The translations under genes were made by a program, and so were the position numbers. From JANQLU01 sp964434955 (GTDB lineage Bacteria; Planctomycetota; Planctomycetia; Pirellulales; Pirellulaceae): a stretch of DNA of 31,456 nucleotides. Location: contig CAYSXI010000039.1 of NCBI GenBank assembly GCA_964434955.1, positions 1 through 31,456 on the forward strand, read 5' to 3'. The notes beneath the pieces are model-generated. The model saw nothing but the letters and a program-made list of their open reading frames with translations, ran no database searches and had not been told where the DNA came from. Each line of letters opens with the position of its first letter. The first letter of the stretch is position 1. Positions 1-8,400 of this stretch are shown here, piece after piece.

Positions 1-1
1 T

Positions 2-910
2 CTCGTGCTCGCCGGAGTTGCTTCCTGGGTCGCCGTCAATCAATTCTGGACTCCGGCGCGCTCATTCTCATCCGAAGAACAAATGGATGCGAGGGAGGTC
101 GCGCAGGCGATTCGGTCACTGCACCGAGATATGGGGCCCGTCCGTACCGGAGATTGGTTGGCTTCGCACAAGGAAGCCGGGCAAACCTTCAAACAATATT
201 TGCAATGCAACCCGAACGTTTTGGAAGAAAAACGGAACAAGCTTTATATCCAACCGATCGGTGAGTTTAACGAAAATCAGTTACGAATCGTCAATTTGAC
301 TTCCGAATTTATGGCACTTTACTTCGACTGTGAAGTCAAAATACTCGAAACGAAATCCACGAACCATTTTCCGGCAAAAGCCAAGCGGCTTCATTCTGCC
401 GGGATGCGGCAATTGCTGACCACGTACATTCTTTACGATGTTCTTCAACCCTCACTTCCCGATGACGCGTTTGCGATGATTGCATTCACGTCCGACGACT
501 TGTATCCGCAGGAGAGTTGGAATTTCGTTTTCGGTCAGGCATCGCTTCGCGGCCGCGTCGGGGTTTGGTCCATCTATCGAAACGGTGACCCGGAAACGGA
601 ATTCACGACTTGCCTGGACAGGACTCTGAAAACAGCCACGCACGAGACGGGGCACATGTTCTCAATTCAGCATTGCATTGCCTATCGATGCAATATGAAC
701 GGAAGCAACAACCGGAGCGAAAGCGATCGCCATCCCCTTTTCCTTTGCCCGGAATGCTTGCCCAAGATACTGGTTGCAACGAAATCAAACCCGCATCAAA
801 GATTCGAAAAGCTTGCCAGTTTTTGCGAGAAAAACAAACTTGAGGAAGCGGCTATTTACTACCGGAACGCCGCCGAGAAAGTTGCAGAACTGACTTCGGA
901 AAATCGATAA
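2..910 (+). CDS. Archaemetzincin-like zinc metalloprotease (5' end cut off)
   Basis: The reading frame is open to the window edge, so the true start probably lies upstream; a GTG at 5 is the first possible start inside. The C-terminal half carries the archaemetzincin signature: HETGH (three-part zinc site with a later His), then HC, a Cys four residues on, NM, and after a Ser/Asp/Glu-rich stretch the pair CPEC, giving the second, structural zinc site. The usual Gly after HExxH is Ser here. Archaemetzincins are aminopeptidase-like M54 enzymes; the bacterial substrate is unknown. The first visible residues are hydrophobic, which could be the tail of a membrane or signal segment. A helical tail of about 45 residues follows the CPEC. 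The family call is solid; location and function are inferred. Confidence 0.82.
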   Translation, partial: LVLAGVASWVAVNQFWTPARSFSSEEQMDAREVAQAIRSLHRDMGPVRTGDWLASHKEAGQTFKQYLQCNPNVLEEKRNKLYIQPIGEFNENQLRIVNLTSEFMALYFDCEVKILETKSTNHFPAKAKRLHSAGMRQLLTTYILYDVLQPSLPDDAFAMIAFTSDDLYPQESWNFVFGQASLRGRVGVWSIYRNGDPETEFTTCLDRTLKTATHETGHMFSIQHCIAYRCNMNGSNNRSESDRHPLFLCPECLPKILVATKSNPHQRFEKLASFCEKNKLEEAAIYYRNAAEKVAELTSENR

Positions 911-937
911 ACGATCGGTTTTGCACCGCTCGCTGTA

Positions 938-964
938 AGACGGGAAGCCCGCAAACTCCCGTCT
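938..964. terminator. Hairpin between convergent genes (possible terminator without U-tract)
   Basis: An 8-bp perfect stem (938-945 with 957-964) and an 11-nt loop lie 27 bases after the stop of the plus-strand protease gene. The hairpin overlaps the stop codon of the minus-strand gene ending at 964. Neither side has a T-run, so it is at best a weak or factor-assisted terminator. Confidence 0.35.
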
Positions 965-3216
965 CACCAACGCAAGACGTCGAGAAAATTAGAATACTCG
1001 TCAGTCCAACTTCGCAAATCTGAATTCGCTTCGGGCTGATCCCAATTGCCGGTTTTGGCAAAGGGCTCGAGCACCTCAGGGCGTTTAGCAATGATCGCGT
1101 AAACAGACGATTCCTTGCCACCGTTTTCCAAGAATCCGCCCGCGACTCCGTCATACCGGATCAATAGTTCCAGTCCCAAGTCGTTGCATAGGCCGGCGAG
1201 TAGCGGCTCAAGGTCAATAAATTTGTTTGTAATATGAACGGCCATCAACCCGCCATCATCGAGACGGCTCATGTAAAGTTCGAAAGCCTCGCGCGTGACC
1301 AGGTGAGTTGGAATCGAATCCGAACTAAATGCATCCAAAATCAAGAGCCGATACTGCCCCACACCTTCCGAATCTCCATGGCTCACCGTTTGGGTCACTC
1401 GATGATTCTCGAAATGGTGTCGCTGAAGTTGAATCCTGGCATCCCCCAAGATCACTCGACAGTTGCCTTTACTCTCCGATAGAAAATTGAAATATTTCGG
1501 ATTGCTTGCGAATTCATAGACAACCGGATCAATCTCGAAAAAGTCGAAATGCTGTCCGTCCTTGGCATAGCTGGCAATCGAACCGGTGCCCAACCCGATT
1601 ACCCCAACTCGAGATTGCCGATCCGGATCCACGATCCGAAATACGTCTCCAATCGGACCTGTCTTATGGTAATAGGATAGCGGCTCAAGCTTCGTTTCGT
1701 CGTCCAGGTTTTGGATCCCGTGAACCGTTCGACCATTAATGAGTAACGTGTACCCATTCTTTTTATCGATCGCGACTTTGTTGACACCAAAGAACCCGCG
1801 TTTCGCAATGACGACATTCCGATCGACAAAGAAGTAACTGCAAACAAAAATGATCGCGGCCAGCGTAAACGCAAACCGAACTCGTTTTTCAAGAAAACTG
1901 AAACACAAAATCGCCGGCAACCCGAATAACAGCCCGCCGGCCAGGAGCTTGTTTTCAGCTTGAAAGCTGGAAAGAGCAAACGTGCACACCAGGAGATAGG
2001 CCAAAACACCTGCAGGCCAGGCGAGTTCCCGCGGCAGCACTTTCCATGTCAAAACGGTTTTGCCAGCCGGCAGCAATAGGCAGGCCGCAATGAGCGCCAG
2101 TGGATACTCGGTAATCTCGGTGAAAATCAGCGGTGCCACAAAGCCGTTAAACATACCTCCGACAACGCCGCCAATACTCAACAGGAAATAGAACTCAGTT
2201 AGCTGATTTGCTGGAGGGCGAAGTCGAGCCAACTCACCATGACAAAACATTGCGACGACAAAAAATGCGGCCAGATGCAAGGGTGCAATCAGCAAGGGAA
2301 TTTTTCCCAAGTCCACCATCAACAGCACCGCCATCAGCAATGCCGTATAGGGTAGTGCCTTGGTAATCCAGGAATGAGGAAGGATCGTCCGCCGGGAAAA
2401 TGCGAATATGAAAGTCAAAAGGTAAAGTGCCAGAGGAATGACCCACAGCAAGGGCATTGAGCCGACATCCGTCGCGATAAACGTTGTAACTCCCAACATT
2501 AAACTCGAAGGGACCGCGGCCAGAACGACAAAATGCAAACGCTTCTTCCAGGCCAGCTTTTCGGGCGACGAGATGGAAGCTTCCACGTCTTGTTTCCGCT
2601 TGAGATCCGATTTTGAAAACAAAACCCAGCCGCAAACCGCAAAGGTCAGGACCAAAGCGAAAAAACCGAACATCCAAAGCCAACTTTGACTGCTGACCCC
2701 CATCAAGGGCTCAACCAGAAACGGATAGCAAACGAGTGCGCAAAGGCTCCCTGCATTGCTGAACGCGTACAAAAAGTACGGATCGCCACCCTCGTCTTTT
2801 TGACAAACGTAACCATACCAACGTTGAATCAGTGGGGCATTGCTGGAAAGAACGAAGAATGGAATTCCCACCATCAGCGCAAGTTGAACAAGCAACCAAC
2901 TGACCGGCGACCACGTTTCGTTAATGGGTAGCCACTTGATCAAACCGATTGGCAGAAAGAGGGCCACCAATCCAAGAAGGACAAAGTGAACAGCAATTTG
3001 CGTTCGTGGCTTCAACCGACTGGAACCAAAGTGGGCATAGCCGTACCCAAACAGCAACAATAGCTGAAAAAACACGACGCAGGTGTTCCAAACTGCCGGC
3101 GGTCCACCGAGAGAGGGCAGCAACATCTTGCCGACCATTGGCTGGATTGCAAACAACAAGAACGAGCTGACAAAAATCGCTAAACAGAAAAGTCCACGCA
3201 TCCCAGAATATACCAC
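964..3216 (-). CDS. Fused membrane (MFS-like) / spermidine synthase-like protein
   Basis: About 465 N-terminal residues form a string of roughly twelve hydrophobic segments. The opening has the typical look of fused MFS/spermidine synthase proteins (FAIQPMVGKMLLP, then GGPPAVWNT). After a short linker a soluble spermidine synthase-like Rossmann domain follows: VIGLGTGS near residue 540, an acidic ribose-binding strand (FFEIDP), GDAR, and LDAFSSDSIPTHL with the conserved aspartates, then TREAFELY. Whether these fusions make polyamines is not established; they may methylate or aminopropylate another substrate at the membrane. GTG at 3216 is the longest start; ATG at 3201 (MRGLFCL) is an equally good choice, and neither has a clear Shine-Dalgarno site. 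It stands alone, 111 bases from the methyltransferase upstream. Confidence 0.85.
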   Translation of the reverse strand: MVYSGMRGLFCLAIFVSSFLLFAIQPMVGKMLLPSLGGPPAVWNTCVVFFQLLLLFGYGYAHFGSSRLKPRTQIAVHFVLLGLVALFLPIGLIKWLPINETWSPVSWLLVQLALMVGIPFFVLSSNAPLIQRWYGYVCQKDEGGDPYFLYAFSNAGSLCALVCYPFLVEPLMGVSSQSWLWMFGFFALVLTFAVCGWVLFSKSDLKRKQDVEASISSPEKLAWKKRLHFVVLAAVPSSLMLGVTTFIATDVGSMPLLWVIPLALYLLTFIFAFSRRTILPHSWITKALPYTALLMAVLLMVDLGKIPLLIAPLHLAAFFVVAMFCHGELARLRPPANQLTEFYFLLSIGGVVGGMFNGFVAPLIFTEITEYPLALIAACLLLPAGKTVLTWKVLPRELAWPAGVLAYLLVCTFALSSFQAENKLLAGGLLFGLPAILCFSFLEKRVRFAFTLAAIIFVCSYFFVDRNVVIAKRGFFGVNKVAIDKKNGYTLLINGRTVHGIQNLDDETKLEPLSYYHKTGPIGDVFRIVDPDRQSRVGVIGLGTGSIASYAKDGQHFDFFEIDPVVYEFASNPKYFNFLSESKGNCRVILGDARIQLQRHHFENHRVTQTVSHGDSEGVGQYRLLILDAFSSDSIPTHLVTREAFELYMSRLDDGGLMAVHITNKFIDLEPLLAGLCNDLGLELLIRYDGVAGGFLENGGKESSVYAIIAKRPEVLEPFAKTGNWDQPEANSDLRSWTDEYSNFLDVLRW

Positions 3217-3327
3217 ACAGTTAAGTCGGCTATTCCAGGTTCGATTTCAACGATTTTGCGGATCGACCGGTGAGAAATCGAGTCCGAAAACCATTCAATC
3301 TCTCAACGATTCCGAAGCCGCCCCAAA

Positions 3328-4380
3328 TCAGTGACGCAGCATCGCCTTTTGCTTCAACGCAAACAAACACACTTCAGCATGATCAAAAGATAATTGGCGG
3401 ATTTGAACATGCTGAAACCCAAGCCCCTTTACCCGCTCACCAACGGTGCGCAACTCTTTCGACTGGATCCCATCCATCAATTTCAACGTCAACAACATGC
3501 CTTTGATGGAAACACTCTTGTTGCCAACAATATCTTCGACGGTATCCAATGTGTATTTTGGAGCGACATTCAGATCGGCCAGCAGCCAACGAGCATTCGA
3601 AAGCTCATTCTTCCGCACTTCTTTCCCGCGTTTCTTCAGATGGACCACTCGAGGATGCTCTTCGAGCACTGTAGATAGTTTTGCCGGGTCAATGGCGATC
3701 ACCTTGCACCCTGATTCAAGCAATGCCTGGATGGATCCCCCCGGCGATGCGCCAACTTCAATACACTCATCCTCTTTTCGCAAGGGCAACCGAGACCACA
3801 ACAAACCTTCTTTGGTTTTCCAGAAGGCCCGGCTAACCACATCCTTTTTTTCTTGGAAGAACGGACGACCGCCCGGCCAACGATGATAAATCGTGCTGCA
3901 AACATGAACCCCGATAAACCAGCGTTCGGGATCCATCTCAATCACATCCACGACCAATTGCCCGGGATCTGAGTCCATTGAGAATTCCAACCCCTCCGCT
4001 TCAACCAAAGCTGCCGGGACCGGTCGACATTCCGTGAACAGATCCTTGTCCTGGTCCGCACGGTTCCAATAGTGAAATTGCCGCGAATTGAATTGAGCGG
4101 CAACGTTGCCAACCTGCTCAACAACTTCTTCGATGCTGCCGGCGTTGCCAACTGACAACCCGTAGGTGCGCGCAAAAATCGATTTCAAGTCGACTGGTTT
4201 CGAAAACTCGTAACCATGCCCCTCGGGAAGCTTAAAGGTCATTAGCCCGGGTCGAGAAAACGCGAACCGCCACTCCGGATAGTTTTCGATTATTTCCTGC
4301 TTGCAAAGGTCGTGGCTGCCTTTTCGGCAGCAAACAAATACGAACTTTGGCTTTCCAGATTCCGACACCTGATTGCCCAC
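3328..4380 (-). CDS. RlmM-like 2'-O-ribose RNA methyltransferase
   Basis: The C-terminal half is an FtsJ/RrmJ-type SAM methyltransferase: CIEVGASPGGS near residue 204 binds SAM, AIDPAKL follows the acidic strand, and LLADLNV, LTLKLMDG and HAEVCLFALK supply the Asp, Lys and Glu of the 2'-O-methyltransferase K-D-K-E set. The N-terminal half begins with FVFVCCRKGSHD and has RPGLMTFKLPEG, as in RlmM, which methylates the 2'-OH of C2498 in 23S rRNA of E. coli using an N-terminal THUMP-like RNA-binding part. At 350 residues it has the family's usual length. It acts in the cytoplasm on rRNA or a related RNA; the exact target is inferred. The next gene on the same strand starts 724 bases upstream, with a PEP-CTERM gene between. 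Confidence 0.75.
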   Translation of the reverse strand: MGNQVSESGKPKFVFVCCRKGSHDLCKQEIIENYPEWRFAFSRPGLMTFKLPEGHGYEFSKPVDLKSIFARTYGLSVGNAGSIEEVVEQVGNVAAQFNSRQFHYWNRADQDKDLFTECRPVPAALVEAEGLEFSMDSDPGQLVVDVIEMDPERWFIGVHVCSTIYHRWPGGRPFFQEKKDVVSRAFWKTKEGLLWSRLPLRKEDECIEVGASPGGSIQALLESGCKVIAIDPAKLSTVLEEHPRVVHLKKRGKEVRKNELSNARWLLADLNVAPKYTLDTVEDIVGNKSVSIKGMLLTLKLMDGIQSKELRTVGERVKGLGFQHVQIRQLSFDHAEVCLFALKQKAMLRH

Positions 4381-4412
4381 TTTATGCCTTTCCTCGAACG
4401 TGAGGTGACATC

Positions 4413-5105
4413 TTAAGCAAAATTACGAACGCGGAAAGCGGCCAATGCAATGAAGGTCAATAGCAAGAGCGGCGGAAGGAATGCCTCCGGTTCAGGTATC
4501 GCCTGATAATTTGCACTTAAAGTTCCGCGCGTGGCAAACCACTCGTTATTGGCATTGAATCCGGTCACAACAAATTCCACGCGAACCCTCGTCACTGCCA
4601 CTCCGCCGGCATGATTCAAACTGGCAGAGAACAGAGTCCAATCGGAACCGGCCAACGGACCGTCCGTCGCAACGGGTGTTGTATCGTTGTTCAAGAATAA
4701 GGACCAAGAGATTTGATCATTGCCTTCCAAGTTGTTGTTGCTGCGTTCAGCCGCCAAGGCCGAAAACTGGATGTCCGTAAAACCACCGAGTGCGTCGGTC
4801 GGTAGAATCAACTCGTACATCCAAACCCGACTTCCTCCCGACGCATTCATATCCCGGCCGACCAAATCCCCGACCTGGAAAAGATAGCCATTAGGCACTC
4901 CACCGAATGCAACATTCTGATTCAGAACCTGGGTCGGCAAAGTCGAATCCAGGATTCCAACATAATCCGTGTTGGCATTTCGCGACTCAGTGCCCGTAGG
5001 TGTCGAAGTCGAAATCAAATCTGCGAAGGCGGATTTCGATCCAGGAATGAATACAAGCATTCCAACAATCAAAATGAGCGGTTTGAAGTTTGACGAAAAT
5101 GACAT
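4413..5105 (-). CDS. PEP-CTERM sorting domain protein (exported)
   Basis: The protein starts with a signal peptide (charged start, hydrophobic stretch residues 8-20, likely cleavage after SAFA) and ends with a PEP-CTERM tail: IPEPEA, a leucine-rich transmembrane stretch and a basic RVRNFA end. Such tails are recognised by exosortase, which sorts the protein to the cell surface or exopolysaccharide matrix. The ~180-residue middle is rich in Asn, Gly, Thr and Ser and low in Cys, like secreted beta-sandwich proteins. I do not recognise a more specific domain. It sits 32 bases upstream of the RlmM-like gene on the same strand but seems functionally unrelated. A palindrome lies just upstream of its start (see 5123-5140). 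Confidence 0.8.
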   Translation of the reverse strand: MSFSSNFKPLILIVGMLVFIPGSKSAFADLISTSTPTGTESRNANTDYVGILDSTLPTQVLNQNVAFGGVPNGYLFQVGDLVGRDMNASGGSRVWMYELILPTDALGGFTDIQFSALAAERSNNNLEGNDQISWSLFLNNDTTPVATDGPLAGSDWTLFSASLNHAGGVAVTRVRVEFVVTGFNANNEWFATRGTLSANYQAIPEPEAFLPPLLLLTFIALAAFRVRNFA

Positions 5106-5122
5106 CGAATTGGGACCGATGA

Positions 5123-5140
5123 TTTGAGTGCGCGCTCAAA
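5123..5140. promoter_or_regulatory. Palindrome upstream of the PEP-CTERM gene (candidate operator)
   Basis: TTTGAG-TGCGCG-CTCAAA is an 18-base dyad with perfect 6-bp arms and a central GCGC-rich core, beginning 18 bases upstream of the ATG at 5105. The size and spacing fit an operator in the 5' leader or promoter of the PEP-CTERM gene. No regulator gene adjoins it. Confidence 0.3.
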
Positions 5141-5308
5141 ACCCGTGTGACAAATGGATTGGGCTATTCAAAGAATCGAAAACAGGCGCGCTATTCTGGC
5201 GGCAATTTACCTGGAAATTTTTTCCACATGGCTTTGCCCGAGAAGATGTGCCGGTTAGCCAACCGAGAAAATTAGCGAAGAACGCACTTGCTAGCAAGCG
5301 GCCAACTT

Positions 5309-7711
5309 TTAACCAAGCGTAACCAGATTCGAATAAGCCGGTTTGATTTTCTTGACGCCGACGGAATCAAACTCAATTTCCGCCAACTGCTTTTTGCCAG
5401 CGCCACTCACCTTGGCGACCACTCCTTTGCCGTAGGTGGGATGAAACACCAGCTGGCCCGACTGAAGATTCGCGGCCTTGGCCTGTGTCATCGCCGCTCC
5501 CGCTTTGCCTTCCGAATCACCTTCAAGATCCTTGGCGACAAAAACCTGGAATGCAGCCGGTGATGATTTCGGTTTCGTCTCGGTGCCTTGGTAAGACTCG
5601 CTGGATTCCTGCGTCTGATCAGCAGGCCCCGCATCGGAATCAGCATCATCGGAAAACAGATCATTCAACTGAAAAGGAATGTCGTCGTCTTCTTCCTGTT
5701 GCTGGAGGAATTGTTGGACATTCTCGGATTCATTCCATACGTCCTCCGGATGCTCCTGCCATTGGGAGGCCATTTTCGAATAATCGAAGTTCTTCGGCTC
5801 CGAGATTTCCATTTCCATCCTTGGAAGCTCCATCAGGAACCGACTTGGAATCACCGGCCAATTTCGCCCCCGACGGAAACGAGTCAAGCAACGGCTCAAG
5901 TACAAATTCAGTTTGGCGCGAGTGATTCCAACAAACAACAGCCGTCGTTCTTCCTCGACTTCGTCCGGATCGACGCTGCTCCTTTCATGGGGAATCAGTC
6001 CTTCTTCCAAGCCGACAATGAAAACAGCGGGAAACTCAAGACCTTTTGCCGCGTGAAGCGTCATCAGAGTGACCGCTCCGCCCTCAGCATCCCAAGCATC
6101 AACGTCGTTCACCAACGCCGTCTGTTCCAAATAGGCTTCCAACCCACCATCATTGGGGTGAGTCAAGTCAAATTCGCGAGCCGCCAAAATCAACTCTTCA
6201 ACATTACCGGCCCGCTCATGTGCCTCCGGGGTATCATCCGCAATCAAATGGTCGATATATCCGATCTCGTCGACCAACGTTCGCAACAAGTACTCGACGT
6301 TTTCTGTTTTCTCTACCGCGATTCGATCATAGAGAGCAACGAACCCAGCGATCTTGGACGCCGCCTGCTTTTTGATGGATTCGCTCAAACCACATCGCCG
6401 TGCCGCTTCGAGAAGTGTCAGCCCCGATTCGTCGGCAAACTCCTGAAGCCGCTGAAGCGTCACCTTGCCAATTTTTCGCGCGGGCGTGTTGATGACTCGC
6501 AAAAACGCGATGTTGTCCGAGGGGTTGTTAAGCAAGTGCAAGTAACCCATCAAATCCTTGATTTCGCGACGCTGGTAAAATTCAAAACCATTGACGACTT
6601 GATAGGGCACTCCCGCACTGCGAAGCGCGTGCTCCATGGAACGTGATAGCCAGTTGGCGCGATAGAAGATTGCGATGTCCTGCGGTTGAAAAATCTCATC
6701 GCGAATCCAGGCATGAATCTCGTCGGCGACTGCCTTGGCTTCGGCTTGTTGATCCGGATAGGCGATCAAACGAACCGGATCACCATCGGAGTTGGTTGTT
6801 TTCAGCGTCTTATGTTTTCTTTTTTGGTTGTTGACGATCAACTGATCGGCGACGCTCAAAATCGATCGAGTGCTCCGATAATTTTCCTCGAGCTTGACGA
6901 CCTTGGCCTGCGGATAGTCCGACTCAAACTCCAGCATGTTCTTGATATTGGCGCCACGCCAGGAATAAATCGACTGATCGGGATCTCCGGTGACCGCCAA
7001 ATTGGGATGATCCAAATTAAGTGCCCGGACGATCGCGTATTGGGCCAGGTTGGTGTCCTGGTACTCGTCAACCAACACGTACCGAAATCGCTCATCCAGC
7101 TGCGCCCTCAGCTCGGGGCTATTTTTCAGAATTGATACGACATGCAACAGCAAGTTGTCGAAGTCGCATGCGTTCGCCTCCAGAAGAAGCTTCTGATAGA
7201 TGCGATAGACATCGATCGTGACTTCCTGCAGGTGATTCCGGGCAAGTTTCTCGAAGCCTTCGGGCTCGATGCATGCCGCCTTGGCCCGACTGATCTCATT
7301 CGCAACGGCTTCCGGACGATACCGGCTTTCGTTGGCTCCGGATTTCTCCATCGCCTGTTTGATCACCCGGATCGAATCACTGGAGTCGTAGATGGTAAAG
7401 TTTTGTTCCAGGCCGACTAACGAGGCATAACGTCGCAGAAGTTGTGAACAAAAACGATGAAAGGTCCCGGTCCAGACGTACGCATCAGGCACCATTTGTT
7501 CGATACGATGCCGCATTTCGTCGGCGGCCTTATTCGTAAACGTAAGGGCCGCGATATCCTGGCCAGAAATGCCCTTATCGAGAAGCATGTGCGCGATTCG
7601 ATGCGTGATCACCCGCGTCTTGCCGCTACCGGGGCCGGCAAGGATCAACAGCGGGCCCTCGGTGCTCCGGACGGCTTCCAGTTGATTCGGATTCAGGGCA
7701 TCAAGGTTCAT
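5309..7711 (-). CDS. pcrA: PcrA/UvrD-type superfamily 1 DNA helicase
   Basis: This is a 3'-5' DNA helicase of the UvrD/PcrA/Rep group, acting in nucleotide excision repair, mismatch repair and clearing of stalled forks or RecA filaments. Motifs appear in order: Walker A GPGSGKT (residues 26-32), LTFTNKAADEMR (Ia), TGTFHRFC, Walker B VDEYQDTN (214-221), GDPDQSIYSWRGA (about 242-254, motif III), EENYRST (IV), TLHAAKGLEF (V) and EERRLLFVGITRAK (VI). The last ~55 residues (FHPTYGKGVVAKVSGAG, then EIEFDSVGVKKIKP) form the Tudor-like domain that in PcrA contacts RNA polymerase. Between these lies a ~100-residue acidic, Gln/Ser-rich linker. At 800 residues it has family length. The ATG at 7711 gives the canonical start MNLDALNPNQLEAV. 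Confidence 0.95.
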   Translation of the reverse strand: MNLDALNPNQLEAVRSTEGPLLILAGPGSGKTRVITHRIAHMLLDKGISGQDIAALTFTNKAADEMRHRIEQMVPDAYVWTGTFHRFCSQLLRRYASLVGLEQNFTIYDSSDSIRVIKQAMEKSGANESRYRPEAVANEISRAKAACIEPEGFEKLARNHLQEVTIDVYRIYQKLLLEANACDFDNLLLHVVSILKNSPELRAQLDERFRYVLVDEYQDTNLAQYAIVRALNLDHPNLAVTGDPDQSIYSWRGANIKNMLEFESDYPQAKVVKLEENYRSTRSILSVADQLIVNNQKRKHKTLKTTNSDGDPVRLIAYPDQQAEAKAVADEIHAWIRDEIFQPQDIAIFYRANWLSRSMEHALRSAGVPYQVVNGFEFYQRREIKDLMGYLHLLNNPSDNIAFLRVINTPARKIGKVTLQRLQEFADESGLTLLEAARRCGLSESIKKQAASKIAGFVALYDRIAVEKTENVEYLLRTLVDEIGYIDHLIADDTPEAHERAGNVEELILAAREFDLTHPNDGGLEAYLEQTALVNDVDAWDAEGGAVTLMTLHAAKGLEFPAVFIVGLEEGLIPHERSSVDPDEVEEERRLLFVGITRAKLNLYLSRCLTRFRRGRNWPVIPSRFLMELPRMEMEISEPKNFDYSKMASQWQEHPEDVWNESENVQQFLQQQEEDDDIPFQLNDLFSDDADSDAGPADQTQESSESYQGTETKPKSSPAAFQVFVAKDLEGDSEGKAGAAMTQAKAANLQSGQLVFHPTYGKGVVAKVSGAGKKQLAEIEFDSVGVKKIKPAYSNLVTLG

Positions 7712-7961
7712 GTCGGCGCGGTTCGATTGGGTGGTTCATCCGATCGGAAAAACTCTTGTCATTAGGATCCAAATTTCCCGGAACGCGGAACGCTAGCAAC
7801 TAATTGCCGAGATATGAGGATTGTGTTATCGTGCGTCCAAATCAACCGATCGTCAGTCCAGCCAAGATGTTTGGACGAGACCGCTTCGGCAGATCCAGTT
7901 GCTGCGGTTCTATCGTATGCGAACGGTTGCAAACTGAAAACCTTCAGGATTCACAACGACT

Positions 7962-7968
7962 AGGGAGG
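7962..7968 (+). promoter_or_regulatory. Strong Shine-Dalgarno site of the alpha-CTD gene
   Basis: AGGGAGG ends 7 bases before the ATG at 7976 and fixes that start. It is unusually strong for this window, where most genes lack a clear site, suggesting high expression. The remaining leader (7712-7961), shared with the divergent helicase gene, shows no other clear element. Confidence 0.75.
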
Positions 7969-7975
7969 GACCCCC

Positions 7976-8248
7976 ATGACGCGAACGCGTATTCCACTTA
8001 GTGAAGCAGAAGAAGCTTCTCGTGATCTTCAAGAGAAACTCGAACTAAGTACCGCGGAAATTGGCCTTACCGTTCGGACCACGAATTGCCTTGAAGAAAA
8101 AGGCATCTTCACCGTTCAAGATTTGTTGAATACAACCCGCGATGAACTCTTGAGCATCTCCAATTTCGGCGAAAAGACTTTGGAAGAAGTCTACAAAGCG
8201 TTGGAGAAAATCGGGTTCTACCGTCCCGGTCGACAATACCCCCGCTAA
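7976..8248 (+). CDS. Free-standing RNA polymerase alpha C-terminal domain-like protein
   Basis: This 90-residue protein is almost entirely an RNA polymerase alpha-CTD (two helix-hairpin-helix motifs) with no N-terminal dimerisation or assembly domain. LTVRTTNCLEEKG aligns with E. coli LTVRSANCLKAEA, and SNFGEKTLEEV with PNLGKKSLTEI. The E. coli residues that touch UP-element DNA are kept: R265 is Arg34, N268 is Asn37, N294 is Asn63, G296 is Gly65, K298 is Lys67; S299 is a conservative Thr68. E261, which contacts the sigma factor in E. coli, is Gly30. A basic end (YRPGRQYPR) follows. It could bind AT-rich upstream DNA or compete with the polymerase alpha-CTD. Similar short proteins occur in planctomycetes. 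Function is inferred. It stands alone, convergent with rpiB. Confidence 0.85.
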   Translation: MTRTRIPLSEAEEASRDLQEKLELSTAEIGLTVRTTNCLEEKGIFTVQDLLNTTRDELLSISNFGEKTLEEVYKALEKIGFYRPGRQYPR

Positions 8249-8400
8249 GCCAGCGAGGAACTTTCAGTCGACCAGAGATCCCGGTGAAAAAGGAACCCCG
8301 GCCGTTCAAAGCCAGGAAGTATTGGCCAGGAAAAATTTACCGGGATGAAGTCATGGGACAGTTGCGCAAAGTCACGAATTCGTAGAACGAGTCACGAATC

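Noticed and set aside
5287..5298. 12-bp perfect palindrome CTTGCTAGCAAG after the helicase gene
   Set aside because: No loop, no T-run and no link to a promoter; likely chance.
5588..6646. Open frame of 352 codons on the plus strand
   Set aside because: It lies wholly antisense to the pcrA helicase gene, whose motifs are unambiguous, and its translation shows no family motif.
7804..7832. Sigma70-like promoter TTGCCG, 17 bases, TATCGT upstream of the alpha-CTD gene
   Set aside because: Spacing fits, but each box matches only four of six bases and planctomycete promoter rules are poorly known; such matches arise by chance.
8284..8385. 33-codon basic frame starting with GTG (MKKEPRPFKARKYW...)
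   Set aside because: Short, with no ribosome site and no known homologue that I recall. Possible but not supportable without conservation data.
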